Shown here piece after piece: positions 1 to 7,578 of a stretch of DNA of 64,000 nt (position 1 is its first letter; each line of letters opens with the position of its first letter). Under the pieces are notes generated by a model. It was given only the letters and a program-made list of their open reading frames with translations, was not told the origin of the DNA and made no database searches. This stretch comes from Bacteroidia bacterium (GTDB lineage Bacteria > Bacteroidota > Bacteroidia > AKYH767-A > OLB10), in assembly GCA_016788065.1 (NCBI GenBank), contig JAEUTI010000077.1, forward strand, positions 34,628 to 98,627, given 5' to 3'. The translations under genes were made by a program, and so were the position numbers.

Positions 1-642
1 TGGTTATGTGTTAAGGTCCTTGATATGCAGCTTTTGGGTGCATTATTGGGACAGTTTATAGGGGTTGGTGTTATAGCTTTGATCATCGTTTTTCAGCAGG
101 AAGTCAGGCGGTTTCTCATCCTTCTTGGTGCCAATAGTTTTTTAGCTAAAAACACCTTTGCCAGGAATTTATTCAAATGGAATTTTCAATTTCAAAAGGC
201 TTCGGCAACGAATATTACTCCTATTGTGAAGGCCTGCACCAACATGGCTAAGAACCGCACCGGTGCATTGATAGTTGTTGCCCGAAATTCAGATTTGAAA
301 TTTTATGCTACTACCGGAGACATCATGGATGCGGAAGTTTCAAAACGATTAATCGAGAGCATTTTCTTTAAAAATAGTCCCATGCACGATGGAGCTATTA
401 TTATTACCGGAAACAAGATAAAGGCTGCGCGTTGTGTGTTGCCGGTTACTGATAATGCTGAATTGCCTGCTCATTATGGAATGCGCCATCGTGCGGCACT
501 TGGAATTTCTGAGCAGAGTGATGCTTTGGCCATTGTGGTATCAGAAGAAACAGGAGGCATAGCTGTTGCTCGTGATGGTGAGTTAAGAGCTAATTTAACA
601 GCCGAAGAGCTTGAAAAAATACTTTCCAGAGAACTCCAATAA
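1..642 (+). CDS. cdaA: Diadenylate cyclase CdaA (5'-truncated by window edge)
   Basis: Makes the second messenger c-di-AMP from two ATP at the inner face of the cytoplasmic membrane. The frame is open from base 1, so the true start and the first membrane helices lie outside the window; the ATG at 25 is internal. Visible are the end of the membrane region (a GQFIGVGVIALIIVFQQEVRR stretch typical of CdaA just before the catalytic domain) and the whole DAC domain, with the DGA motif (codons at 388-396) and the RHR motif (484-492), the two nucleotide-binding signatures of the family. It ends next to the convergent gene at 643 with no visible terminator. Family assignment is firm; the regulatory targets of c-di-AMP here are unknown. 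Confidence 0.94.
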   Translation, partial: WLCVKVLDMQLLGALLGQFIGVGVIALIIVFQQEVRRFLILLGANSFLAKNTFARNLFKWNFQFQKASATNITPIVKACTNMAKNRTGALIVVARNSDLKFYATTGDIMDAEVSKRLIESIFFKNSPMHDGAIIITGNKIKAARCVLPVTDNAELPAHYGMRHRAALGISEQSDALAIVVSEETGGIAVARDGELRANLTAEELEKILSRELQ

Positions 643-2562
643 TCAGTTTTTCTTTAAGGAAGGATCGAGTTTGTATGCCTTAGCAAGATAGGCATCGGAA
701 TTCGCTTTGTCGCCTTTAAACTGGTAAGTAATTCCAATGAAAAAGTAAGCCTGAGCATAATTCGGATCCCATTTTATAGCCTGAAATAAGCTCGATAAAG
801 CATTGTCATATTGCTGCATCATTCCATAGGCACTGCCGGCATTTGCATGGGCTTCGGCATACCTTGGGTCTTGTTGTGTGGCTTTCAGAAATGCTTTCAG
901 TGCTTCCGGATAATTTCCCGTTGAGAAATAAACTGTACCTATATTATTATGAATTGTGGCATAGCCGGGGTTAAGTTTCAGTGCACCCTGATAACAAATC
1001 ATAGCACTGTCAAGCTTATTCATCTTATAATAAGCAACGCCCATTTGAGTAAATGCATCAGCAAAATAGGGATAGATTTCAATGGATTTCTTTAAGGAAC
1101 CAATTCCCTTATATAGTATAGAATCACGCACTTCATTGCTTTTACCTTCCCAAACTTCGGGTTTCACCAGATAATTTCCCAGATAATAATGGGTACGGGT
1201 ACTGTTTGGAGAATTTTTAACTCCGTCTAAATAAAGCGTATAATTGTTTTTCCAAACCGGGTTTTGAGCAAAGGTTTTAAAGGAATAAGCAACCACAAGC
1301 AGCGATAATGGAATTAACAATTTGGGTTGCAAAAGGGGTTGCATTGATGCTTCCGCAGGTTTTTCAACGGAGCTTGCGAGTTTTGAAATACCAAGTGCAA
1401 CTGCCATGCAAAAGCCCAGTGAAGGAGCATATAAAAACCTTTCTCCCATGGATGATCCGATAGTTATAAAAATATTGGAGAAGATGGAAATGGTGATGAA
1501 GTAATATAAAATGGAATATGAAAAGAGGTTTTTGTTTTTAAGTGTCTTAATTGCAAAAACCAGCAGGCTTAAATGTACCAGGGCTGCTGCTATGAAATAT
1601 GGGTCAGCGGCATTAACTAATGGGATCTGATTAAAGGAATAATCGAATACCAGCGGATGTGGGAATACCAGTAATTTAAGATACAGACCAAGAATGAGGA
1701 CGGCGGTACAAAAGCGTGTGACGGGATCTTTAGCGGCCATCAGTAAGTTGTCGGCTACACTTACACTATCGGTTGTGGCGCCTGAAAGTACTGCGGCACG
1801 AATGATCAGGAACAAAAATGCAGCCGATGCAACCGGAATCAGTTTCTTGAGACTGTCGACAGGTTTTTCGTCGGTGAAGAACCATGCAGTGAGCGGAAAA
1901 ACAGCGAGGAAAGTGATTGCAGATTCTTTTGAAAGCAATGCAATCAGGTATAATGCTGCAGCGGTGAGAAGTGTCGATGTTTTTTTATTTCTTATGGAAG
2001 TGATATATCTTTCAAGTGCCCAAATGCTGAAAAGGAAAGCCAGAATTTCGTCACGGCTTTTAATACTTGCAACTACTTCGGTATGCACCGGATGTGCGAT
2101 AAAAAGAGCTGCACTGATAAAAGCAAACAATACATTTCCTTTGGAGATTCGTAATAAGGAGAAATACAAAATCCATCCTGTTAAAGCATAAAACAACACA
2201 TTCATCCAGTGGCCTGCTTTTGGACTTTGTTTACCCAGATCCCATTCGGCAGCGAACATGGCTTTTACCACCGGACGATATAAGTCATCGGATGTGAAAT
2301 GATAGCCATAACGATAGCTTGTTTTGAAAATTTCAGGAATGGCAGCGATACCCTGTTTCGTGACTCTGTTTTCGAGAATTACGGAATAATCGTCGAGCGT
2401 ATAACCGTGATTCAGGGTATTTGAATAGAGAATAAATCCCAGCACAGCTATTATAATCCCACCTAATAATCCGGTTGATTTACTCTTTTCAAGAGAAGCC
2501 TCTTTTGATTTTTTAGGTTCAGCGGTAAACTTATCTTTTCGGGTAGCTCGTTTTTTTTCCAT
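643..2562 (-). CDS. Polytopic membrane protein with C-terminal TPR repeats (TMTC/GT-C-like)
   Basis: About 639 residues. A Lys-rich cytoplasmic N-terminus (residues 1-30) is followed by roughly ten hydrophobic segments up to about residue 420, then at least four tetratricopeptide repeats (about 450-635). The motif HPVHTEVV followed by a conserved R-D-E (residues 157-172) is characteristic of the TMTC/DUF1736 family of GT-C fold proteins, some of which O-mannosylate proteins in eukaryotes; bacterial members are mostly uncharacterised. I chose the ATG at 2562 rather than the in-frame TTG at 2568. It is the last gene of a probable operon with the lipoprotein (2577) and SDR (3160) genes, with a gap of 14 nt. 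A glycosyltransferase role is inference from the family, not shown by catalytic residues. Confidence 0.75.
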   Translation of the reverse strand: MEKKRATRKDKFTAEPKKSKEASLEKSKSTGLLGGIIIAVLGFILYSNTLNHGYTLDDYSVILENRVTKQGIAAIPEIFKTSYRYGYHFTSDDLYRPVVKAMFAAEWDLGKQSPKAGHWMNVLFYALTGWILYFSLLRISKGNVLFAFISAALFIAHPVHTEVVASIKSRDEILAFLFSIWALERYITSIRNKKTSTLLTAAALYLIALLSKESAITFLAVFPLTAWFFTDEKPVDSLKKLIPVASAAFLFLIIRAAVLSGATTDSVSVADNLLMAAKDPVTRFCTAVLILGLYLKLLVFPHPLVFDYSFNQIPLVNAADPYFIAAALVHLSLLVFAIKTLKNKNLFSYSILYYFITISIFSNIFITIGSSMGERFLYAPSLGFCMAVALGISKLASSVEKPAEASMQPLLQPKLLIPLSLLVVAYSFKTFAQNPVWKNNYTLYLDGVKNSPNSTRTHYYLGNYLVKPEVWEGKSNEVRDSILYKGIGSLKKSIEIYPYFADAFTQMGVAYYKMNKLDSAMICYQGALKLNPGYATIHNNIGTVYFSTGNYPEALKAFLKATQQDPRYAEAHANAGSAYGMMQQYDNALSSLFQAIKWDPNYAQAYFFIGITYQFKGDKANSDAYLAKAYKLDPSLKKN

Positions 2563-2576
2563 ATTCAAACAGGTTA

Positions 2577-3131
2577 TTACTGAGCAGCAGAAATAATGGC
2601 GCTATCGACGGCAGTGGCATTTTGTTCAAATTCGCGGATCAGCTCTTCCGGTGTTTTGCCGAGGTGTTCCAGAGAAAAGGATGCATCGCCACTTAGCGGG
2701 TGATCGGGATATTGTTTCAGAAAAGCTTCGTAATATGGTTTTGCTTTGGCAGGATTTCCATCCTGATTTTCATAGATAAAACCTTGCAAAAACAATGCTA
2801 CGGGAGCATCAGGTGACTTGGGATAATTGCTGATCAGTTTACTGAAAGTTTCTATTGCGAGTTCCGTATTATTAATTTTGGAAGCCAGGTCACCTGCTTT
2901 GAACAAGTAATTGGCTGACAAACTGTCATGAGGAAATTTAGTTACATAATCGTTGTACAAAGCAATCATTTCTTTAGCCTTTTCAGGAACCAGAGTTCTG
3001 GATGAGTCCGACATCAATTGCTTTTCAAGCGTTGCTATTTTTTGGTTCAGTTCTTTTTGTGGATTACTGCAGCTAACAAGGAATGTTATTAATAAACTAA
3101 AGATCGTGATTTTTGGAAAGTGTGCTTTCAT
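2577..3131 (-). CDS. TPR-repeat lipoprotein
   Basis: 184 residues. The start is set at the ATG at 3131, because it gives a classic lipoprotein signal: a short basic start, a hydrophobic stretch and a lipobox LVSC with Cys21. An upstream in-frame start would bury the signal. The mature part holds two to three TPR units (for example around ANYLFKAGDLASK and APVALFLQGFIYE), resembling the helical repeats of YbgF/BamD-type periplasmic scaffolds. It is probably anchored in a membrane, facing the periplasm. It sits between the SDR gene and the TPR membrane protein in one minus-strand operon. Specific partners cannot be deduced; BamD is unlikely because the protein is short and lacks the full five-TPR layout. 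Confidence 0.75.
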   Translation of the reverse strand: MKAHFPKITIFSLLITFLVSCSNPQKELNQKIATLEKQLMSDSSRTLVPEKAKEMIALYNDYVTKFPHDSLSANYLFKAGDLASKINNTELAIETFSKLISNYPKSPDAPVALFLQGFIYENQDGNPAKAKPYYEAFLKQYPDHPLSGDASFSLEHLGKTPEELIREFEQNATAVDSAIISAAQ

Positions 3132-3159
3132 AAGTATGAAGTTCTTAAAGTTAAAAGAA

Positions 3160-3966
3160 TTATTTGAATGGTGAGCCCGGTTCTTTGGCCATGTGATCAT
3201 AAACGAGTTTATCGAGCCATCCGGGAATGAATTTATTCAGAAATATTGTCAATTTTCCATTCGAGGTAAGTACCAGATCGCGTTTGCGGTTCACAACTGC
3301 TTTGTAAATATGTTCGGCAACAGTTTCAGCCGACATCATTTTTTGTTCATCGCGGGGTGATTCAGATTGCGGTTTTCCATCGGGACCTAATGCTGCATTT
3401 CGTATGGCACTGGCAGTAAATCCGGGACAGGCAACCAGCACATGAAGATCTTTTTTCAGGTTCTCGGTTCGAAGCGTTTCAAGAAATCCTTCCATAGCAA
3501 ATTTTGATGCGGAATATCCGGTTCTTCCGGGTAAACCTTTTTTGCCGGCTATAGATGAAATACCAACTACCGAACCTTTGTTTTTGAGAATGTGAGGAAG
3601 TGCGAAATGCGTGCAATACACGGTCCCCCAAAAGTTGGTATTCATGAGTTGATGCAACACATCCAGGTTGGTATCTGCAAATAATCCGCGCATAGAAATT
3701 CCTGCGTTATTAATGAGTACATCAATACCATTAAACTCGCGAAGTGTTTCATCAATTATTTTCTGAGCATCAGATAGGATGCTAACATCCGCTTTGACCG
3801 CTATTGCTTTTGCTCCTGTTTTTTGGATTTCTTTCAGAGTGTCGGACAGGTTAGCCTCATTACGGCCGGTGATTACCACATTGGAGCCCCTGGAGGCAAA
3901 AAACAAGGCACAAGCCTTCCCTATTCCGGAAGATGCGCCTGTTATGATTACTGTTTTCCCTTTCAT
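3160..3966 (-). CDS. Short-chain dehydrogenase/reductase (SDR)
   Basis: 268-residue classical SDR, a soluble NAD(P)H-dependent oxidoreductase. The Rossmann signature TGASSGIG (residues 9-16), NNAG (86-89), Asn110, Ser138 and the YxxxK catalytic pair (Tyr151, Lys155) are all present, so the enzyme should be active. Arg35 after the second strand (VVITGR) suggests NADPH preference. The substrate cannot be told; the family includes ketone, sphingolipid-precursor and acyl reductases, and the hydrophobic C-terminus (about residues 240-268) fits a lipid-type substrate only loosely. It is the first gene of a minus-strand operon and is read from a divergent promoter shared with the gene at 4010. Confidence 0.9.
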   Translation of the reverse strand: MKGKTVIITGASSGIGKACALFFASRGSNVVITGRNEANLSDTLKEIQKTGAKAIAVKADVSILSDAQKIIDETLREFNGIDVLINNAGISMRGLFADTNLDVLHQLMNTNFWGTVYCTHFALPHILKNKGSVVGISSIAGKKGLPGRTGYSASKFAMEGFLETLRTENLKKDLHVLVACPGFTASAIRNAALGPDGKPQSESPRDEQKMMSAETVAEHIYKAVVNRKRDLVLTSNGKLTIFLNKFIPGWLDKLVYDHMAKEPGSPFK

Positions 3967-3976
3967 TTTGCGTTCA

Positions 3977-4003
3977 CAAATTTAGCAAAATATGGTACTT
4001 TCG
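3977..4003. promoter_or_regulatory. Divergent -7 promoter boxes between SDR and GNAT-like genes
   Basis: On the minus strand 3984-3977 reads TAAATTTG, an exact match to the Bacteroidota -7 element TAnnTTTG, with TGTG (three of four of the -33 TTTG) exactly 19 nt upstream. On the plus strand 3996-4003 reads TACTTTCG, one mismatch. The two boxes lie inside a 43-bp gap, so their polymerase footprints must overlap and the two promoters probably exclude each other. Both start codons lie only 10 and 6 nt beyond the boxes. Confidence 0.6.
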
Positions 4004-4009
4004 CACACT

Positions 4010-5188
4010 ATGAAAATCATTGAAGTAAAATCGGAGACCGATAAAAAGGAATTTCTGGAGTTGCCATTGCGAATTTATGCGAATGATCCGGAATGGATTC
4101 GTCCTATGAATCATGATGTTGAGATGGTTTTTGACCCGAAAAAGAATAAATTTTTCAGGCATGGAAGGCTTATGCGATGGCTATTAAGAGACGCAAATGA
4201 TTTGGTCATAGGTCGTGTAGCAGCTTTTGTAAACGATAAAACTGCGAACAAAAATGATCAACCAACCGGAGGAATGGGCTTTTTTGAGTGTATTAATGAT
4301 CAGCAGGCAGCAAATTTGCTTTTCGACAAATGTGTGGAATGGTTAAAGTCGGTTGGTATGGAAGCCATGGATGGTCCCATTAATTTCGGTGAACGCGATC
4401 GCTGGTGGGGTTTGTTGGTAGATGGATTTTATGAGCCGGTTTATGCAATGAACTACAATCCACCCTATTACAAGCAATTGTTCGAGAGTTTTGGTTTTAA
4501 GGAACATTTTCAGCAATACTGTTTTGCTTTAAAAGTACATCAGGATATTGATCCGAAATTTGAGAAAGCCTATCATTTACTTTCAAAGAATCCGGATTAT
4601 CGGGCTGAGCACATTAAGAAGAATAACCTTGAAAAATATGCAGCCGATTTTACAGAAATTTACAACAAGGCATGGGCAAAACATGCAGGAGGAAAAAATA
4701 TAACGCTGGAGCAAACGGTATCGCTTTTTAAAAAGATGAAACCGGTGATGGAAGAAGATATTATATTTTTTGTCTATCATAAAAATCAGCCTGTAGGTGC
4801 CTGGTTGAATTTACCTGAATTGAATCAATACTTCAAACATCTTGATGGCAAATTCGGACTGTTGCAAAAACTTCGGTTTCTATGGTTGAAGCATTTTGGT
4901 AAGAATGAAAAATTATATGGTATTGTTTTCGGGGTGATTCCCGAACAACAAGGCAAAGGTGTGGATGGATTTATGATCTGGAGTGGTGCTCAATGGATTC
5001 GCAAAAGGAATAAATACAAGGACATGGAAATACAGTGGATTGGTGATTTTAATCCTAAAATGATCTCCATTGTTCGGGCACTTGGGACACAAATCTGCCG
5101 TACATTGATCACTTACAGGTATCTTTTTGATCGGACAAAGCCCTTTCAGAGGCTTAAAATCATCGATTCTGACAATTTAAAAAACTGA
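4010..5188 (+). CDS. GNAT-like acetyltransferase family protein of unknown substrate
   Basis: 392 residues from the ATG at 4010, chosen over the ATG at 3992 because the latter lies before the predicted transcription start. The length and the tandem acetyltransferase-like halves match a conserved Bacteroidota family usually annotated as GNAT N-acetyltransferase. The N-terminal half carries a conserved block around FGERDRWWGLLVDG (about residues 120-140). The C-terminal half contains GVIPEQQGKGVDG (about residues 305-317), which resembles the acetyl-CoA-binding Q/RxxGxG/A loop. I see no signal peptide or membrane segment. Substrate unknown; it stands alone between the SDR operon and tRNA-Lys. 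Confidence 0.7.
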   Translation: MKIIEVKSETDKKEFLELPLRIYANDPEWIRPMNHDVEMVFDPKKNKFFRHGRLMRWLLRDANDLVIGRVAAFVNDKTANKNDQPTGGMGFFECINDQQAANLLFDKCVEWLKSVGMEAMDGPINFGERDRWWGLLVDGFYEPVYAMNYNPPYYKQLFESFGFKEHFQQYCFALKVHQDIDPKFEKAYHLLSKNPDYRAEHIKKNNLEKYAADFTEIYNKAWAKHAGGKNITLEQTVSLFKKMKPVMEEDIIFFVYHKNQPVGAWLNLPELNQYFKHLDGKFGLLQKLRFLWLKHFGKNEKLYGIVFGVIPEQQGKGVDGFMIWSGAQWIRKRNKYKDMEIQWIGDFNPKMISIVRALGTQICRTLITYRYLFDRTKPFQRLKIIDSDNLKN

Positions 5189-5233
5189 CATTCAGTTATT
5201 TTGCCTGAATGTTAATAAAATTACAGATACTCT

Positions 5234-5264
5234 TTTGAAAACATCAGAGTAGTTCCTATTTTTG
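5234..5264 (+). promoter_or_regulatory. Consensus Bacteroidota promoter for tRNA-Lys
   Basis: TTTG (5234-5237), a spacer of exactly 19 nt, then TATTTTTG (5257-5264). This matches the primary sigma-factor consensus TTTG-N19-TAnnTTTG at every defined position. It lies 38 bp before the mature tRNA. Confidence 0.85.
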
Positions 5265-5302
5265 CAGCCTCGTTTGGCCTACTTGCCAAAAACCAAATAC
5301 CC

Positions 5303-5378
5303 GATTCCGTAGCTCAGCTGGTAGAGCATTACACTTTTAATGTAGTGGTCCTGGGTTCGAGTCCCAGCGGGATCACCA
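5303..5378 (+). tRNA. tRNA-Lys (anticodon TTT), CCA encoded
   Basis: The cloverleaf folds fully by eye. The 7-bp acceptor stem pairs GATTCCG with CGGGATC (one T-G wobble), the D-arm contains AGCTCAGCTGGTAGAGC, and the anticodon stem TTACA/TGTAG encloses loop CTTTTAA with anticodon TTT at 5336-5338. The T-arm is CTGGGTTCGAGTCCCAG. The discriminator is A and CCA is encoded in the gene. It is a single gene with its own promoter and terminator. AAA/AAG decoding by a TTT anticodon suits this AT-rich genome. Confidence 0.97.
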
Positions 5379-5383
5379 GAATG

Positions 5384-5418
5384 AACTGCTCAGCTTTATG
5401 TTGAGCAGTTTTTTTTTG
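5384..5418 (+). terminator. Intrinsic terminator after tRNA-Lys
   Basis: A 9-bp perfect stem, AACTGCTCA with TGAGCAGTT, encloses a short loop and is followed by a run of T's. It starts 6 nt after the tRNA CCA end. Confidence 0.9.
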
Positions 5419-5450
5419 TGCTTGTCATTGTTAATTCAAATTGCACCAAC

Positions 5451-5481
5451 TTTGAAAAATGATAAAGTTTATCTAACTTTA
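5451..5481 (+). promoter_or_regulatory. Candidate promoter of the T9SS gene at 5529
   Basis: TTTG (5451-5454) and TAACTTTA (5474-5481, seven of eight positions including the free ones) are separated by exactly 19 nt. Predicted transcription would leave a leader of about 40 nt before the ATG. Confidence 0.6.
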
Positions 5482-5528
5482 AGGGCAATTTTGGTGAATT
5501 TCAATTCAAATCACTTATCCCTGGTTAA

Positions 5529-7151
5529 ATGAAGAATTTTTGTATATTAATTTGTGTATTGTTTACATTAAATGTTCAATCACAAACAAGTTTCAACATG
5601 CTGCTTGATACTACTTTTCTAATGAAAGATAGATCGCCAAAGGCGGAAATTAGTCCTTGTGCAGATGGTGGATTTGCTATTGCCGGTGCTGATCATGATC
5701 AAACCTTTCTATTAAAGTTCGATTCCAATGGAAATTTACTATGGAGCAAATCACCTTTGAATTTGGTCTCATTCTATGGTGGATCCACTATTAGCTTGTT
5801 ACCTACATCAGATAGTGGGTTTTATATGAATAGTCAATATGGAGAAGGTTTGTTAGAAAATCTTGGAGTTCCAAATTTGCATAAATATGATAAAAATGGT
5901 AATCTCTTACACTGCAAAACGATTGAAAATAGTAGTGTTCCATTGGGGGATTATGGTAACAATTTATATAGAATGTTTCTAGAAAAATACAATGATAATC
6001 TGCATATTATTGGAAATTCTTATGAATACGACTGGAATCTGGAGGAACTGTGCTGCTATTTTCATTATCAATGTAAACTAGATTCCACTTTGTCGATGAT
6101 TAACAGACGATTTGCTGAAAATATACTTTATGATTCACTCAATGTGCCATTTTATGTAAACAAAATTAACCCTAATTGGCTTTCATTAAATTATTTTGGC
6201 TATCAAAAATATGATACTTCTGGTGTGAAATTCGGAACAAATTATTATAATTATGATAGTACATTATTTAAGGTTGTCCCAAGCATAACAATATGCCAGG
6301 ATTCCAGGAATTATTATTCTCTAAATCAGGTGTTGTATAATTCACAGCCTTCATTAGCGATTCATAAAATGGATTTAAATATGAATACACAATACTTCAT
6401 GATTTTGGATACTTCCTTATCATTTTTTCAGTATCCTGTGTATTACATGGCTATGAATAAGAGTGAAAATGGAAATATTTTAATTTCCGGACTCTATCAG
6501 AAACCATCATTATATCGTGTTCCTTTCATGTTAGAATGGGATACTGCCGGATTTGTAAATAGTGTTTTTGTCGGAGATGGGACCGAACAGAATTATATAG
6601 ATTGTGAAATTGACACCATAAACAATGCGGTTTTGTTTTTAAGAACTGACGATATTATTTTAGGAAAGGTAAATTATAGAAAGGAATTTCTATCATCCCC
6701 TTCATGTGGATTTAATACTTTAAATTTTCAACCATTCAGTGTATTATTAGTTGATTCCGCTGTAATTGATTCTATCCCTCCAATAAACCCCACCGAACCC
6801 CATGTTCTTTTTATAGGGCATTCCGTTTTACCTGTTTCAATAGGACAATCTTCTCCCCTATGTGGGGTTTTTTCTGAAACGACTGAGATCGATAATAGCA
6901 ATTGTGCCGCTTGGGTTTCTCCGATTCCTGCAGGTGATAAATTTTCTTTGTTCGTGAATTGTGAAGCTGGCGATCTTTCTTCTATTTTGATAATCAATTC
7001 TATAGGACAGGAATCACCGGCTAGATTTTATCGAGAAAATAACCAAACATACATTGTCAATTCCTCATCAATATCATCAGGGCTTTACTCAATTTTGGTC
7101 AAGTTTGACAATGGGCGAATTTTGAGCAGGAAAATAATTATTCAAAATTAA
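5529..7151 (+). CDS. Secreted T9SS cargo protein with repeat domain and type A sorting domain
   Basis: 540 residues. A Sec signal peptide (about residues 1-19, ending QSQ) is followed by a beta-rich region with PADGGF/AGADHDQTFLLKFDSNGNLLW-like units, which resemble the DGG-repeat propellers of the giant proteins at 29189 and 33912. The last 75 residues or so (from WVSPIPAGDKFSL to RKIIIQN) form a type A T9SS C-terminal domain, which directs passage through the outer membrane and is then cleaved. The protein is probably anchored at or released from the cell surface. The base composition is more AT-rich than the flanking housekeeping genes. Function beyond secretion unknown; an adhesin or surface-layer role is inference. 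Confidence 0.8.
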   Translation: MKNFCILICVLFTLNVQSQTSFNMLLDTTFLMKDRSPKAEISPCADGGFAIAGADHDQTFLLKFDSNGNLLWSKSPLNLVSFYGGSTISLLPTSDSGFYMNSQYGEGLLENLGVPNLHKYDKNGNLLHCKTIENSSVPLGDYGNNLYRMFLEKYNDNLHIIGNSYEYDWNLEELCCYFHYQCKLDSTLSMINRRFAENILYDSLNVPFYVNKINPNWLSLNYFGYQKYDTSGVKFGTNYYNYDSTLFKVVPSITICQDSRNYYSLNQVLYNSQPSLAIHKMDLNMNTQYFMILDTSLSFFQYPVYYMAMNKSENGNILISGLYQKPSLYRVPFMLEWDTAGFVNSVFVGDGTEQNYIDCEIDTINNAVLFLRTDDIILGKVNYRKEFLSSPSCGFNTLNFQPFSVLLVDSAVIDSIPPINPTEPHVLFIGHSVLPVSIGQSSPLCGVFSETTEIDNSNCAAWVSPIPAGDKFSLFVNCEAGDLSSILIINSIGQESPARFYRENNQTYIVNSSSISSGLYSILVKFDNGRILSRKIIIQN

Positions 7152-7248
7152 AGAAATTGTGAATGGGTTATTTTTAAATATTGATAATCCATTATTTACG
7201 AATGTTTATGGAATTATATATTCATAGTTTTTTTAATTGTAAATTACT

Positions 7249-7256
7249 TATTTTTG
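7249..7256 (+). promoter_or_regulatory. Candidate -7 box for the small acidic protein gene
   Basis: TATTTTTG matches TAnnTTTG exactly, 50 nt before the ATG at 7307. No TTTG is seen at the expected -33 position, so the call is tentative. Confidence 0.4.
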
Positions 7257-7306
7257 AAGTGTCAATTAAAGTAGTTAAATTGCATTTAATCAATTAAATA
7301 TCAGAC

Positions 7307-7504
7307 ATGAACGAAGACTTAAAGAAGGCAGTAATCAAGGCACTCGAGAAAAACCATAAAAATGGGCCATTAACAGCGAGAAACCTGGCAAGTATCTATG
7401 AAAATATTATTGAGGCAAATGCGACCTTACCTGCCGATAAAATCGCATCTATGATTAATGATGCTGATATAGCAAGTGATAGTGATGAAGATGATGATGA
7501 GTAA
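7307..7504 (+). CDS. Small acidic helical protein, uncharacterised
   Basis: 65 residues, not recognised. The first 50 residues look alpha-helical (EDLKKAVIKALEKNHKNG, then ARNLASIYENIIEANATLPADKIASMIND). The last 11 are almost all Asp, Glu and Ser, giving a strongly acidic tail of the kind seen in small binding or anti-factor proteins. A strong terminator directly downstream and a -7 box upstream make it a monocistronic gene, and the ORF is clean and has coding-like composition. I see no zinc or enzyme motif. A DNA-mimic or chaperone-like role would be guesswork. Confidence 0.65.
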   Translation: MNEDLKKAVIKALEKNHKNGPLTARNLASIYENIIEANATLPADKIASMINDADIASDSDEDDDE

Positions 7505-7524
7505 TCAACGTCGCACAAACTTTT

Positions 7525-7553
7525 AAAAACAGGTATTCACTACCTGTTTTTTT
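7525..7553 (+). terminator. Intrinsic terminator after the small acidic gene
   Basis: AAAAACAGGTA pairs with TACCTGTTTTT around a 5-nt loop, followed by a T run. The flanking A and T runs make it usable in both directions, which would also serve the convergent gene at 7579. Confidence 0.88.
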
Positions 7554-7578
7554 GTTTCTGACAATTGTTTAGCAACGG

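Noticed and set aside
1694..2191. 165-residue plus-strand frame
   Set aside because: Antisense to the membrane-protein gene at 643-2562, which has clear domains and better codon use.
5303..5378. Integration site (attB) at the tRNA-Lys 3' end
   Set aside because: No duplicated tRNA 3' end or integrase gene is present in the neighbourhood.
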